A stretch of DNA of 64,000 nt from Lysobacteraceae bacterium. GTDB taxonomy: Bacteria > Pseudomonadota > Gammaproteobacteria > Nitrococcales > AK92. The translations under genes were made by a program, and so were the position numbers. The stretch lies in NCBI GenBank assembly GCA_012523465.1, contig JAAYIK010000025.1:1-64000 (forward strand). Reading direction: 5' to 3'. Of the stretch, positions 40,830 through 50,836 are shown piece after piece. Position 1 is the first letter of the stretch. Each line of letters opens with the position of its first letter. Under the pieces are notes generated by a model. The model was not told the origin of the DNA, did no database searches, and saw only the letters and a program-made list of their open reading frames with translations.

Positions 40830-41303
40830 ATGGCGCTGGAGAAAATCGTCTCGGGCGGCCAGACGGGGGTGGATCGTGGAGCGCTCGATGCGGCTCTGGC
40901 GCGCGGCTTTCCCTGCGGTGGCTGGTGCCCGGCGGGGCGTCTTGCCGAGGACGGCGTCATTCCGCCGCAATATCCGCTGACCGAGCTGAGCCGGGGCGGC
41001 TACAGGCAGCGCACGTTGCAAAACGTGCTCGACTCCGACGGTACCGCGATCATCTACTTCGGCACCTTGGAGGGTGGCACCGAGCTGACGCTGCTGTTCT
41101 GCATCAGACACCGCAAGCCTTACAAGTTGATAGACGGAACGGAAATCCCTCCCGTCCGCGCCAGCGTTCTGTTGCGCGATTTCGTCGAGGCGATGGATAT
41201 TCGGGTTCTAAACGTCGCCGGTCCGCGCGCCTCCAAGGTGGCGGAAGCAGAGCAATATGCCGCGCAGGCCGTCGGCGCCTTGCTCGAAGCGATGGCGCCG
41301 TAG
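40830..41303 (+). CDS. Putative molybdenum-carrier-like (SLOG/LOG-fold) protein
   Basis: 157 residues. IVSGGQTGVDRGALDAAL at the N terminus, CGGWCPAGRLAEDG near 32 and IIYFGTLEGGTELTL near 75 mark the SLOG-fold group annotated as putative molybdenum carriers. The Rossmann-like fold binds a nucleotide-type ligand; the molybdenum role rests on plant/algal relatives and is uncertain here. It starts 18 bases after the membrane protein stop and is probably co-transcribed with it. Confidence 0.85.
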   Translation: MALEKIVSGGQTGVDRGALDAALARGFPCGGWCPAGRLAEDGVIPPQYPLTELSRGGYRQRTLQNVLDSDGTAIIYFGTLEGGTELTLLFCIRHRKPYKLIDGTEIPPVRASVLLRDFVEAMDIRVLNVAGPRASKVAEAEQYAAQAVGALLEAMAP

Positions 41304-41397
41304 GGCCTGGTCTGAGCGGCGGGCAGCGGCGCCGGAAAATGACAACCGCGGCCTTCGGCGTGGCTGGCGGCAAGCAGCAAGCAGAGGGGAGGAGACC

Positions 41398-42149
41398 GTG
41401 AGGAAGATATTGATAGTTACCGGCGGCAGCCGGGGCATTGGTGCCGCAACCGCGCGCCTTGGCGCTGCGCACGGCTACGCGGTGTGCATCAATTACCTGC
41501 GCAACGAGGCAGCCGCGCATGCTCTCGTGGAGGAGATCAAGCGCGCCGGGGGCGAGGCCATGGCCGTTGCCGGCGACGTTGGCAACGCGGCCGATGTCGC
41601 GCGCCTCTTTGCCGAGGTCGATCGCAAGCTGGGGCCTGTCACGGCGCTGGTCAACAACGCCGGCATCCTCGAGCGGCAGATGCGCGTCGAGGACATGGAC
41701 GCCGGGCGGCTGCGCCGCGTCCTGACGACCAATGTGATCGGCAGCTTCCTTTGCGCCCGCGAAGCCATCCGGCGCATGTCCACCCGCCATGGCGGGCGCG
41801 GAGGGGCCATCGTCAACGTCTCCTCGGCCGCTGCCCGCCTGGGCTCGCCCAACGAGTACGTCGATTACGCCGCCGCCAAGGGTGCGATCGACACCTTCAC
41901 CCTGGGCCTCGCCAAGGAAGTAGCCGCCGAGGGCAGGGCATCCGCGTCAATGCGGTGCGCCCGGGCCTGATCCATACCGAGATCCACGCCAGCGGCGGCG
42001 AGCCCGACCGCGTCGAGCGGCTGAAAGCCACCGTCCCGATGCAGCGCGGCGGCGATCCCGAAGAGGTCGCGCGCGCCATTCTTTGGCTGCTGTCGGACCA
42101 GGCGTCCTACTGCACCGGCACGCTGCTCGACGTTGCGGGCGGGAGATAG
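41398..42149 (+). pseudogene. SDR-family oxidoreductase, frameshifted by a 5-bp tandem duplication
   Basis: GTG start at 41398. The first frame gives a normal classical SDR: VTGGSRGIGAATARL, VNNAGILERQM, GGAIVNVSSAAARLGSPNEY with YVDYAAAKGAID. At 41931-41940 the sequence GGGCA occurs twice in tandem. Removing one copy restores AAEGIRVNAVRPGLIHTEIH, the universal SDR continuation, to the end at 42149 (248 residues, normal length). As it stands the frame ends early after a short wrong tail. The lesion removes the C-terminal substrate loop and dimer region, so the product is probably inactive. Confidence 0.88.
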
Positions 42150-42197
42150 GCGAGCGAACGCGCAAGCAACCGCCGGCTTCCCGTAACCGGGCATTTG

Positions 42198-43412
42198 CTA
42201 AATGACTTGGACGGCAATGCTGCCCAAGACGGTTGCCAGCACGACTAGCCAGGGGGCGAGGCGCCGGACGGTCAGCAGGGCGAATGCCGCCAGCGCGATC
42301 GCGAGATCGGTCGGCGTCAGCACCGCTGTAGTCCACACCGGATCGTACAGGGCGGCGCCCAGCACACCCACCACGGCCGCATTGATGCCGGCCATCGCTG
42401 CCTGCGCCTGCGGTTGCCGGCGCAAGATGTCCCAGAACGGCAGCAGGCCGACCAGGATGAGCAGCCCCGGCAGAAAGATACCGCTCAGGGCTATGACGGC
42501 GCCAGCAATGCCATTGGGCTCGGGTTCGACGGCGCCGCCGAGATAGGCTGCGACGGCAAACAGCGGCCCCGGCACGGCCTGCGCCAAGCCATAGCCGGTC
42601 AGGAACGCGTCGGCGCCTAGCCAGCCGGGCGTCACGAGCCGTGTCTCCAGCAGTGGCAACACCACGTGTCCGCCGCCAAACACAAGCGCGCCCGCCCGAT
42701 AGAAGGACTCGAACAAGGCCAGTCCCTGTGCCGGCAGCAGCGTCACAGCCGCCGGCAATCCCAAAAGCAGCGCCAGGAACAGGCACAGCGCCGCTGCGCC
42801 GGTGCGGCGCGAGAGGCCGAACTGCAACCGTCCCGCTGCCTGACCGGGCGCCCGCGCGTACCAGCGGAGCCCGGCCAGCGCACCGAAGGCGATGGCGCCG
42901 ATTTGCCCAAGCGCCGTTGGCAGGAAGAGCACGCACAGACCCGCCACAATCGCGATCGCTACCCGCGGCCGATCAGGCGTCAGGCTGCGGGCCATTCCAC
43001 GCACCGCGTGAGCCACCACAGCCACCGCTACCAGCTTGAGGCCATGGGTCCCCGCCCGCCAGAGCGGGCCGTCGAAGGCATCGGCGCAGAGGGCAAAAGC
43101 GAACAGGAGCAAAGCTGAGGGCAGGGTGAAGGCCGCCCAGGCCAGGCAGGCGCCAAGCCAGCCGCCGCGCAGCAGTCCCAATGCGAATCCCGCTTGGCTG
43201 CTGGTCGGTCCGGGCAGGAACTGGCAGAGCGCCACCAGCTCGGCGTAGCCGGCTTCATCGAGCCAGCGTCGGCGTATCACCAGCTCGTCGCGGAAATAGC
43301 CGAGGTGGGCGATCGGCCCGCCAAAGGAGGTCAGGCCGAGCTTCAGGAAAGCGCCCAGGACTTCGCCGGGCGCCTTGCGCGCAGCAGGCTGGGACGGTTC
43401 AAAGGATACCAT
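42198..43412 (-). CDS. chrA: Chromate transporter, CHR family (long form)
   Basis: Inner-membrane protein of 404 residues with two homologous halves. N half: GLTSFGGPIAHLGYFRDEL and QFLPGPTSSQAGFALG; C half: ALVFGGGHVVLPLLETRLV and GYGLAQAVPGPLFAVAAYLG. This duplicated SFGGP/FGGGH and PGP pattern defines ChrA, which exports chromate by proton antiport. I chose the ATG at 43412 (MVSFEPSQ), which follows GGGAAAGCGCG; earlier starts add a basic leader. No chrB regulator is next to it. Confidence 0.9.
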   Translation of the reverse strand: MVSFEPSQPAARKAPGEVLGAFLKLGLTSFGGPIAHLGYFRDELVIRRRWLDEAGYAELVALCQFLPGPTSSQAGFALGLLRGGWLGACLAWAAFTLPSALLLFAFALCADAFDGPLWRAGTHGLKLVAVAVVAHAVRGMARSLTPDRPRVAIAIVAGLCVLFLPTALGQIGAIAFGALAGLRWYARAPGQAAGRLQFGLSRRTGAAALCLFLALLLGLPAAVTLLPAQGLALFESFYRAGALVFGGGHVVLPLLETRLVTPGWLGADAFLTGYGLAQAVPGPLFAVAAYLGGAVEPEPNGIAGAVIALSGIFLPGLLILVGLLPFWDILRRQPQAQAAMAGINAAVVGVLGAALYDPVWTTAVLTPTDLAIALAAFALLTVRRLAPWLVVLATVLGSIAVQVI

Positions 43413-43695
43413 CGCGCTTTCCCGGTCGACGCTGGAGGGAGTCCTGGCGGCTTGGCGCCGGCGTTTGGCCGAACAAGATTGCCTTGAGGATGCCAGAAAT
43501 TCGCTTCCAGGGGCGTAGGAAGGCATGGTTTCGATTGGCTTTCCGGGGGCGGGTGGCGCAGGTTCGGGTCGCTCCAGCCCTGGGCGTCGCCAAGCCGTCT
43601 ACGGCAACCAGGCTTCTCCTTGCGCGTTTCCTTCATGGCCGCAATTACCCCTCACAGGTTACGGGCAGCTGCCGGCAGCTCAAGGGGGCAGCGAC

Positions 43696-44418
43696 ATGAA
43701 GCGCAAACTCGTCCCGCCGCTATTGGCTGCGTGGCTGCTTTTGGCTTGCCAGGCCGTCATCGTCGCGCCCAGCCGTGAGCCGCAGGCCAGCCACTTCCCC
43801 GGCGCAGAATACCGGCGCCTGGAGACGGGCGACGGCGTTGTCTTTTGGCTCGATCCACGCGCGTCCGCCGTGCATATCCATGTCTATCGCGGCGGGCCGC
43901 TGGCGGCTCGGGGTCACAACCATGTGATCGTGGCGACGGACTTCGTAGGCGCGGCGTTCATTCCAGCCTGGAACCTGGCGCAGGCACGCTTTGATCTCGA
44001 AATACCGGTCGACAGGCTGGAGGTCGATCCGCCGGCTCTACGCGCCCGGCTCGGTGGCGGATTCGCCAGTGCGGTGGACGCCGAGGCGCGGGCTGGAACC
44101 CGCGCCAACATGCTGCGTGCCGCCGTGCTCGATGCCGGGCGTCACCCGTACATCGCCGTACGCTCACGGGAGCTGGCCGGCGAGATACCGAAGCTTGCGC
44201 TCAATGTCACCGTAAGCATGCGCGGCGTCAGCCGGGCGCAGTGGGTTCCGGTCGACGTGCGCATCGACGGTGACCGCTTGCTGGTCCGGGGGACGCTGGT
44301 GCTCGACCAGCGGGATTTCGGCATCCGGCCGTTCTCGGCACTTGGTGGCCTGCTCAGGGTGCAGGAGTTGGTCGTGGTCGAGTTCAGGCTGGTTGGCTGG
44401 TCCCGGCAGCAACGTTGA
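43696..44418 (+). CDS. YceI-like lipoprotein
   Basis: 240 residues with a lipoprotein signal (LLAAWLLLACQAV). The body resembles the YceI-like lipocalin fold: GGPLAARGHNHVIVATDFVG near 70, AGTRANMLRAAVLDAGRHPY near 140, and VSMRGVSRAQWVPVDVRIDG near 180. YceI proteins bind isoprenoid-type lipids; here the ligand is unknown. The ATG at 43696 follows AAGGGGG. The upstream 283 bp between it and chrA (divergent) hold promoters but no gene. Confidence 0.78.
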   Translation: MKRKLVPPLLAAWLLLACQAVIVAPSREPQASHFPGAEYRRLETGDGVVFWLDPRASAVHIHVYRGGPLAARGHNHVIVATDFVGAAFIPAWNLAQARFDLEIPVDRLEVDPPALRARLGGGFASAVDAEARAGTRANMLRAAVLDAGRHPYIAVRSRELAGEIPKLALNVTVSMRGVSRAQWVPVDVRIDGDRLLVRGTLVLDQRDFGIRPFSALGGLLRVQELVVVEFRLVGWSRQQR

Positions 44419-44602
44419 AAGGCGATCCGCCGGTTTTTGCTTGTGTGTGGCCGGAAAATCGGGAAAAAATCGCCTAGCGTTCCAAGTTCGATCCGCGAAT
44501 GCCGGTCGGAACGAACTCCTGGCGCTCGGGCCGCTGCCTGGTTCGCGCCAATGCGCGGACACAGCTTGCCCAAAAACGACAATCAGAATTTGGCCAATTG
44601 CC

Positions 44603-44986
44603 ATGCAAAACGCTTTGCTCGTCGGTCTCGGTGGCTTCCTTGGTGCCATCGCGCGCTACAGTCTGAGCAGCCTCGCCCTGTACTGGGCCGGTGAAGGCCG
44701 CTTTCCGTTCGGCACGTTCACGGTTAATGTGCTCGGCTGCTTGCTCGCGGGTCTGCTCGCCGGGGCTGCGGAGCGGTATGCGGTAGTCAGCCCGGAGGTC
44801 CGCCTGCTGCTGTTCACCGGCTTGCTGGGTGGCTTCACGACGTTCTCAGCCTTCGGACTGGAGGTGATGTCCTTGATGCGCCGCGGAGAGACCGGCATGG
44901 CCGCCTTGTATGTGGGCGGCAGCGTCGTGCTCGGCATCGCGGCGGTCTGGCTGGGCCTCAGGCTGATCGCCTGGCTGCCGCGCTGA
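44603..44986 (+). CDS. crcB: Fluoride channel Fluc/CrcB
   Basis: 127 residues, four membrane helices, dual-topology fluoride exporter. GGFLGAIARYSLS, FGTFTVNVLGCLLAG and the hallmark GLLGGFTTFSAFGLEVMSL (Phe box and Ser/Thr line) are all intact. I chose the ATG at 44603 because it begins directly in the first helix. I looked for the fluoride riboswitch in 44419-44602 and could not find its conserved core. Confidence 0.95.
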   Translation: MQNALLVGLGGFLGAIARYSLSSLALYWAGEGRFPFGTFTVNVLGCLLAGLLAGAAERYAVVSPEVRLLLFTGLLGGFTTFSAFGLEVMSLMRRGETGMAALYVGGSVVLGIAAVWLGLRLIAWLPR

Positions 44987-45047
44987 GCCGGCAGCCAGGC
45001 TTTTGCGGGCGTGAAAAGGATTCGACACAGGAGGCAGGAGAAGTCTC

Positions 45048-45374
45048 ATGCGGAAAGGCGTAAGCGTTTACCGAGTGGATAAGTTCGTGGTGCCGGCGGC
45101 GGCGCGCGAGGAGTTTTTGCGCAGGGTGGAAGAAACCCATCAGCTTCTTCGGCGCCAGCCGGGCTTCATCCGTGACGCCATCCTGGAGCAGGTCTCCGGC
45201 CCTGGCCGGTTCAACATCGTCACCATCGCCGAGTGGGAGAGCCAGGAGGCCATCGATGCTGCCCGGACAGTCGTCAGCAAGGCCCATGTGGAGCGCGGCT
45301 TCGATCCGCAGGAGACCATGCGGCGCCTCAGCATCGAGGCCGACATCGCCAACTATCGGCCTGTGGGTGAATGA
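45048..45374 (+). CDS. Antibiotic biosynthesis monooxygenase (ABM)-domain protein
   Basis: 108 residues, a small alpha-beta ferredoxin-like fold: VYRVDKFVVPAAAREEFLRR, LLRRQPGFIRDAILEQVSG, IAEWESQEAIDAARTVVSK. ABM proteins act as cofactor-free monooxygenases on quinol-like compounds or as heme-binding proteins; which applies is not clear. GGAGGCAGGAG upstream is a strong ribosome site. It stands alone, and 45375-45601 contain no supported feature. Confidence 0.85.
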   Translation: MRKGVSVYRVDKFVVPAAAREEFLRRVEETHQLLRRQPGFIRDAILEQVSGPGRFNIVTIAEWESQEAIDAARTVVSKAHVERGFDPQETMRRLSIEADIANYRPVGE

Positions 45375-45601
45375 CGCCGGCCGCTGCCCGCCGGATTCCG
45401 GGCCAAGTCGTCCGGAGCCTGCCGAGCGCGGATTTCGCTGTGCGTGTACTCTTGGCATTTCCATTTCATGGTCTATAAGTCTGCGAGGACCCGGCAACCA
45501 TTAGCGCTTGCTATTGAAAGCCCCGTCCTTGTCTCGGTCCGGCGTCCAGCCACGGCGCCTGGCGGGACGCTCAATAACCGAACGCAACGGGCGGGAATGC
45601 A

Positions 45602-46716
45602 ATGGGGCTCAGCGATGATGACTTGCTCGCGGTCGTCGATGCCTTCGGCGCGGCGGCGATTGGCGCTGAAGACTGGCTGCACGCGCTTAGCCGGCTGGCC
45701 GAAGTGACGGGCTCAGAAGCGGGGCAGCTGATCGGCTACGGTGCGCACGGGCAGGAGCCCTTCATGTGGACGGCCGATCCCGATCCCGGCTGGCTCGAGC
45801 GCTTCGCGGAGTACGGCGCGGCCGATCCGAAAATCAATCCGCGGATTGGCCTCGGAATGCGCATGCCGATCCTGCGTCTGCTCACCGATCAGGACGCGAT
45901 CAGCCGCGACGAGCGGCGGCAGCATCCGCTTTACGCCGATTATTTCGACCGCAACGACCGCCCCTTCATTTGCGCTGCCAACCTGGTGAAAGACCAGGAA
46001 CGCTGGGTGGGGCTCGCGGTGCTGCGCACGCGCCGACAAGGCGAGATCACCGACCAGCAGCGGGCGGTGTTCGCGGCCTTGGCGCCGCACGTGCGAGCCG
46101 CCGTCCACATGCAGCGGTGCTGGAGGATCGCGGCGCACAGGTACTGGCCGGTGTCCTGGAGGCGCTCTCGCTTGCCGTGTTCATCCTCGACGGGCGGGGC
46201 GTGGTACGGGCGATGACGCCCGCCGCCGAGGCGCTCGTTTCCGGCGGTACGCCGCTGGGGCTCAGAGGCGGCAGGCTACATGCCGCTCGCCCCGACGAGA
46301 CCGGCCGGCTGGCCGAGGCGATCCGGCTGGCGGTTGCCAGCGGTGGCAGGTTCTCCGCGCCTCAGCTGCGAACGCTGCTCGTCTCCGGTCCGGTCGGGTT
46401 GCCGCTGGTACTGGACGTGGTTCCGTTGCCCCGGCGGCTGCATGGGTTCGGCCATGATCCGCGCGCCTTGCTGGTCGTGCGCGGGGCGGAGCGCAATCCG
46501 GCGCGCGCCAGGCTGCTTTTGCAGGCGGCGTTTCGTCTGACGGCCACCGGGGCCGAGGTGGCCTTGCTGCTGGCCACCGGCCTGCCGCCGGAGGCGATCG
46601 CAGCAACCCGCAGCGTCGCGCTCGGCACCATTCGCACTCAGATCAAGGCCATCTACGCCAAGCTTGGTGTGCACCGGCAAAGCGAGCTGGTCGCCTACGT
46701 CAATCATTTGCGCTGA
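45602..46716 (+). pseudogene. LuxR-type HTH regulator, one-base frameshift
   Basis: The ATG at 45602 opens a sensor half (DLLAVVDAFGAAAIGAEDWL, QHPLYADYFDRNDRPFICAA, VRAAVHMQR). After codon 46115-46117 the sensible frame moves by one base: the continuation LEDRGAQVLAGVLEALSLAV runs to the stop at 46716 and ends in a LuxR C-terminal helix-turn-helix (LTATGAEVALLLATGLPPEA, then TIRTQIKAIYAKLGVHRQSE). One missing C in CGG(C)TGCTG would explain it. Restored length 371 residues. The truncated product would lack the DNA-binding domain. Confidence 0.85.
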
Positions 46717-46874
46717 ATGTTCCCTACGGATTGCAGTGGCATACCCAAGATTGGAGATGCGGGCAGCGTCGTCTCTTCCGCACGATGATGCCGGTGCGGG
46801 TGAGGCGCTGGTCACCCTTCCTGTCGCAGCTGCGATCGCAGCCTCGGACCATAGAAAATTCCGTAGGGGGATTC

Positions 46875-49010
46875 ATGAAAATCAAGCAAAGTGCGCTCTC
46901 GCTGGCGCTGATGGCAGTGCTCGTCGGCTGCGGCGGTGGGGGAGGAGGGGGAAAGCCTGCTGGAAATCCCCCAAATGGCGGCGGTGCTGGTGGCGGCGCG
47001 ACCCTCACCGGTCGGTTCATTGGCGCACCGGTGGCCGGCCTCAAGTATACGGTGGAACCGTCGCAGCTACCTTGCGAGGCGACGGCAGCCGGCTGCGTCA
47101 CCGATGAAAACGGCACCTTCGAGTACAAGGCGGGCGACCTGGTCACCTTCATGCTCGGCGAGCAGACGCTGGGCACGGTTCAGGGCCAGGGCGTAGTGAC
47201 GCCGCAGACGGTGGCGGAGGCCATCGTCGCAGACAATCCCGGAGCCAACGTCGAGACCGTTCGCAACAATTTGCTGGTCTTCTTGCAGTCGCTGGACGAC
47301 GACGGCAATCCGGAAAACGGCATCAACATCGCGCCCGAGGTCTCCAGCGCCATCACGGCGCGCAACAGTGTGAGCTTTACCGCCGAGCCGGCCGTTTTCG
47401 ATGACGCGTTTGCCACAATGGTAGAAAGCGTCGAGGCTGCGAGCGGCAAGGATCTCACCATCGTGGATCGTGAGGACGCGGTTGATCACTTCATCGGTCA
47501 GCTTGCTGCCCAGCTGCGTGGCACCTTCGTTGGCGCCGATGCCGATTTCGCGCCGGTGCTAAAGCACATGCGCACACTGACCTTCTTCGGCGATGGCACC
47601 TATCTGTACGGCGGCCACGACGGCGAAGGTTGCGACGGCATGCCGGGCAACGCGAACGGCATCGAGATCGGCAGCTTCGGCTATGACCCGCAGGCTAAGT
47701 CGCTAATCTTCACGAAGGAAAGGGACACCAATGACTGCGGCGGACCGGAGAATGAGGAGGGCCAGTACTGGCAGGTGGATTTCGACGGTGCCCGGCTGAC
47801 GATTACGCTGGTGGATGCCAGCGGGGAGGAGGTGCTGGATGACGAGGGCCAGCCCGACATAGCGCACTTCGTGCGAGTCCCCAATGGCAATGGAACCGTG
47901 GCCGGCGCCTGGCTGTTGCCGCACACGGCGCTCAACGGCATGCCCACGGTCTTCACCGCCTTCCCTGGCCCCAACCCCGCGAGCGGACGTTACTTCCTAG
48001 CCGACGCCCGTCGTGATAGTTCGATTGAGGGCTACGAGGGCCTCGACCCCGGCATCGAGGAAGGCTGCTATACGGTGGATAGCAATAACGTCGCGACCTT
48101 CACCGCAAACGCAGCGGACTGCGACGCGGCCATCGACACCAACGGTGAGGATGGCTGCAACGGCGTCTCACTAAGCATGACGGTGGACTCGCACGGACGC
48201 CTGACCCTCGTGGAAGAAGACTACACCGTCCATTTCATGCCGGTGCCCAGCAGTCCGTACAGTTTGCGCGACTTCGCTGGCGCTTGGATCCTGGAAGCCG
48301 ATCCTGGCGTGGAGCTTGCCAATCAGCAAGGCTTGTTCGTTCTCGTCCTCGACGCTGAAGATGGTGGGTTCGTCTTTGGCACGCAGCATAATATCGATCC
48401 GGCCGAACTCGAAGAGGAGTGCGCGCCAGCCGGCTATCCAACGACTCTGGGAACGGTGGCCGACGGCGCCAATGGCATCGAATCCGGGGTTTTCCAGCAG
48501 ATCCGTGACACCGGCAGGATTAGGTCGATGATCGAAGAGGCCAGCGGCATCGATACCAACGGCTGGTGCGGAATGTTCGATGCCGAGAAGGAGAACTCCT
48601 ATATTTTCCGCAAGAGCCTGGAGCCCGATACCTTGACGTGGTGGGACGACTATCCCGGTGAGGAAGAAGGATACGTGTTCCGACGCGTCGTCTCGGAGGA
48701 GGGCAGCGAGATCGGCCTCTGGCGGCATGGCACGACCGACGCTCCGCAGAATGAGTACACCCTGTTCCTGCCGGGCGGCCAGGTGTTCTCGATCCGCTTC
48801 GAAAGCCGCGAGGACTCCGGCATCCGCCGCGAGCGCTACAGTCGGGACGGTGACTCGATTACCGTTACCGGCGCCGGCTTCGACCGCTGTGTCGACACCA
48901 TCGACGACGGCGCAGCCTGCGAGGACACTGCCGGCTGGACGCTGGCGCTGAACGCCGCCCGCACGGAAGCCAGCCTCGCCGGTGGAACGATGTTCAAGGT
49001 GAGCAAATAG
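46875..49010 (+). CDS. Large secreted lipoprotein, unknown function
   Basis: 711 residues. Lipobox LMAVLVGC is followed by Gly/Pro-rich runs. Residues 40-170 form the beta-rich module common in gammaproteobacterial surface lipoproteins (GAPVAGLKYTVEPSQLPCEA, DENGTFEYKAGDLVTFMLG). The rest is acidic with even Cys spacing and repeated GAWxL units (AGAWLLPHTALNG, AGAWILEADPGVE) that look like lipocalin- or beta-sandwich-like repeats. Asp/Asn-rich loops (DDDGNPENG, DTNGEDGC) suggest calcium binding. The ATG at 46875 follows AGGGGG. A strong terminator follows. Unknown function; adhesion or enzyme are both possible. Confidence 0.78.
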   Translation: MKIKQSALSLALMAVLVGCGGGGGGGKPAGNPPNGGGAGGGATLTGRFIGAPVAGLKYTVEPSQLPCEATAAGCVTDENGTFEYKAGDLVTFMLGEQTLGTVQGQGVVTPQTVAEAIVADNPGANVETVRNNLLVFLQSLDDDGNPENGINIAPEVSSAITARNSVSFTAEPAVFDDAFATMVESVEAASGKDLTIVDREDAVDHFIGQLAAQLRGTFVGADADFAPVLKHMRTLTFFGDGTYLYGGHDGEGCDGMPGNANGIEIGSFGYDPQAKSLIFTKERDTNDCGGPENEEGQYWQVDFDGARLTITLVDASGEEVLDDEGQPDIAHFVRVPNGNGTVAGAWLLPHTALNGMPTVFTAFPGPNPASGRYFLADARRDSSIEGYEGLDPGIEEGCYTVDSNNVATFTANAADCDAAIDTNGEDGCNGVSLSMTVDSHGRLTLVEEDYTVHFMPVPSSPYSLRDFAGAWILEADPGVELANQQGLFVLVLDAEDGGFVFGTQHNIDPAELEEECAPAGYPTTLGTVADGANGIESGVFQQIRDTGRIRSMIEEASGIDTNGWCGMFDAEKENSYIFRKSLEPDTLTWWDDYPGEEEGYVFRRVVSEEGSEIGLWRHGTTDAPQNEYTLFLPGGQVFSIRFESREDSGIRRERYSRDGDSITVTGAGFDRCVDTIDDGAACEDTAGWTLALNAARTEASLAGGTMFKVSK

Positions 49011-49028
49011 CGGCCGACGCCGCAGACC

Positions 49029-49056
49029 AAAAAGCCGGGCCTTGGCCCGGCTTTTT
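49029..49056 (+). terminator. Terminator of the large lipoprotein gene
   Basis: Perfect 13-bp inverted repeat AAAAAGCCGGGCC / GGCCCGGCTTTTT around TT, 18 bases after the stop. Confidence 0.93.
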
Positions 49057-49243
49057 GTATTCTCGCTTTTGACAGCCGAATTCCCTAGATCCGGCTCCGA
49101 TTGCCGCCGGCTTGAGGCATGCCCTTGTCGAGGTGAACAGGCGGCTAGATCTGTTATCCGGAGGCGCCTTTCTGGTCACCTGTGCCGACGCGGCTGCAGA
49201 GCGCTTCCTGGTGTCCCTTCACAACACGGAAAGAGCAACCGGC

Positions 49244-50473
49244 GTGATTTCTAAGCCGCCCATGGCAGGGAGCTTCCTCGACCGCTGGGGCGGCTTCGTC
49301 TCGGTGGCCGCGGCGGTCGCGCTCGGGTTCATCATCGCCTCGGTGCCGACCCCGCTGTACCCGCTGTATCAGGCTGAGTGGCAGCTTCCGCCCAGCGCGC
49401 TCAGCTACATCTTCACGGCCTACATGGCAGGCCTGCTGGTGGCCTTCTTGTGTTTCGGCAGCCTGTCAGACTCGCTGGGGCGACTGCTGGTGGTGCTGGC
49501 GGCGCTGGCTGGCATCGCGGCGGGCCTGCTGCTGTCGGCGCTGGCTGCCGGCGTTGTGACGTTGGTGGTGGCGCGGGCCTGCATTGGACTGGCCAACGGG
49601 GCGCTGACCATGGCGGCCGCCATGGCGCTGACCGAGGCGCATCCGCGGCGTGACCGGCGCATGGCGGCCGTGACCACTTCCGCGGCCATCACGGCCGGCT
49701 TCGGGCTGGGGCCGGTGGTCGGCGGTGGCCTGGCGCAGATCGGTCTGGTGCCGTTGCGGTTGCCGTATCTGGTGCTGTTCGGCTTGATGATGGCGAACAT
49801 GGTCCTAGTGCTGCGGTCGCGGACGCAGCTGCGGGGGCCGCACGGCGCGCGTCGGCCGCTGTCGATACGGCCACGGATGGCCATGCCTGGCCGTGCGGGA
49901 CGCCCGCCGTTCTTTCTTGCCGCGCTGGCGGGGTTCTCAGCGTCGGCGGCGGTTTGTCTGTTCGCTTCCCTGGTGCCGTCGCTGCTGCAGGATTCGTTGC
50001 CTTGGCGGGGGCCTCTGGTGATTGGCTCGGCCTTCCTGCTGTTGGCCGGCGCCTCGGCGACGACGCAGATCGCCCTGCGACGCACGCCGCCGTTCATTGG
50101 GCTGGCGCTGGGCATGTGCGCGCTGCTGCTGGGGCTGCTTTGCCTGGCTGTCGGGGTGAGAGGGCATGGCCTGGTGGCGCTGGCAGCGAGCATGTTGCTG
50201 ACGGGCGTTGGTCAAGGCTTCGGAATCATGGATGCCACCATCATCGCCAGCCGCAGCGCCGACGAGGCCAACCGGGCGGCCAACGTATCGACGTTCTTTT
50301 TCATCTCCTAACTCGGCGCGACGCTGCCCATCATCGCCGTCGGGCTGTTGGCCGATTGGCTGGGGTTGGCGACGGCGGTGCCGATTTTCTGCACCGTCGG
50401 TGCCGTCTTGCTGCTCATGCTCGCCGCCTGGGCGCTCTACCTGCATTGGCAGATCGAGCCGGCAGGGTCGTAG
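49244..50473 (+). pseudogene. MFS transporter, interrupted by an in-frame TAA
   Basis: Sugar/drug-type MFS protein of about 409 codons. GTG start at 49244 after GGAAAGAG; ATG at 49262 is an alternative. The first half is normal (ALGFIIASVPTPLYPLYQAE, CFGSLSDSLGRLLVVLAALA, ARACIGLANGALTMAAAMAL). In the tenth or eleventh helix the frame meets TAA at 50309-50311, after NVSTFFFIS, and continues unchanged as LGATLPIIAVGLLADWLGLA to TAG at 50471-50473. The expected residue is probably Tyr (FISYLG), so TAC or TAT became TAA. The truncated protein would lack the last one or two helices. Confidence 0.83.
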
Positions 50474-50836
50474 CATCACAGGTCGCCCTCGTGGGTGAGT
50501 GAGGGCAAGCAGCGTGGTGCGAGCGACGTCAATAATTGTCAGATCTTGTGCGCAGAGATTATTTCGCGACCGGGATCGACGCATGGCGCCCATTGTTAGA
50601 GAAAAATACGTTAAATCAATGGCTTGCCGCTTCTGCTTGGACTGCTGATCGTCGCTTTCGGCAGCTCTGCCGATGGATGCTAAGCTTCTAACGCGCAGCG
50701 GGCGGTCCGCCGGAATCGGCGACAAAAGCAAGAGAACGGCAAGGCCTTGCAACCGGGCCGGCCATCCGCAACGACGGCTGCGGTTCCATTGCGCTGCGCC
50801 CGCTGGTATCCAGGCGCCAACATTAGGAGAAAAACG
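50474..50836. other. Intergenic region, 363 bp
   Basis: Contains a weak hairpin GCCCTC...GAGGGC right after the MFS gene (no T-run), an AT-rich part near 50600 (AGAGAAAAATACGTTAAATC) that may hold a promoter, and AGGAG at 50825-50829 as ribosome site for the next gene. No other gene seen. Confidence 0.45.

Noticed and set aside
44419-44602. Fluoride riboswitch before crcB
   Set aside because: The conserved core of that riboswitch was not found in the sequence.
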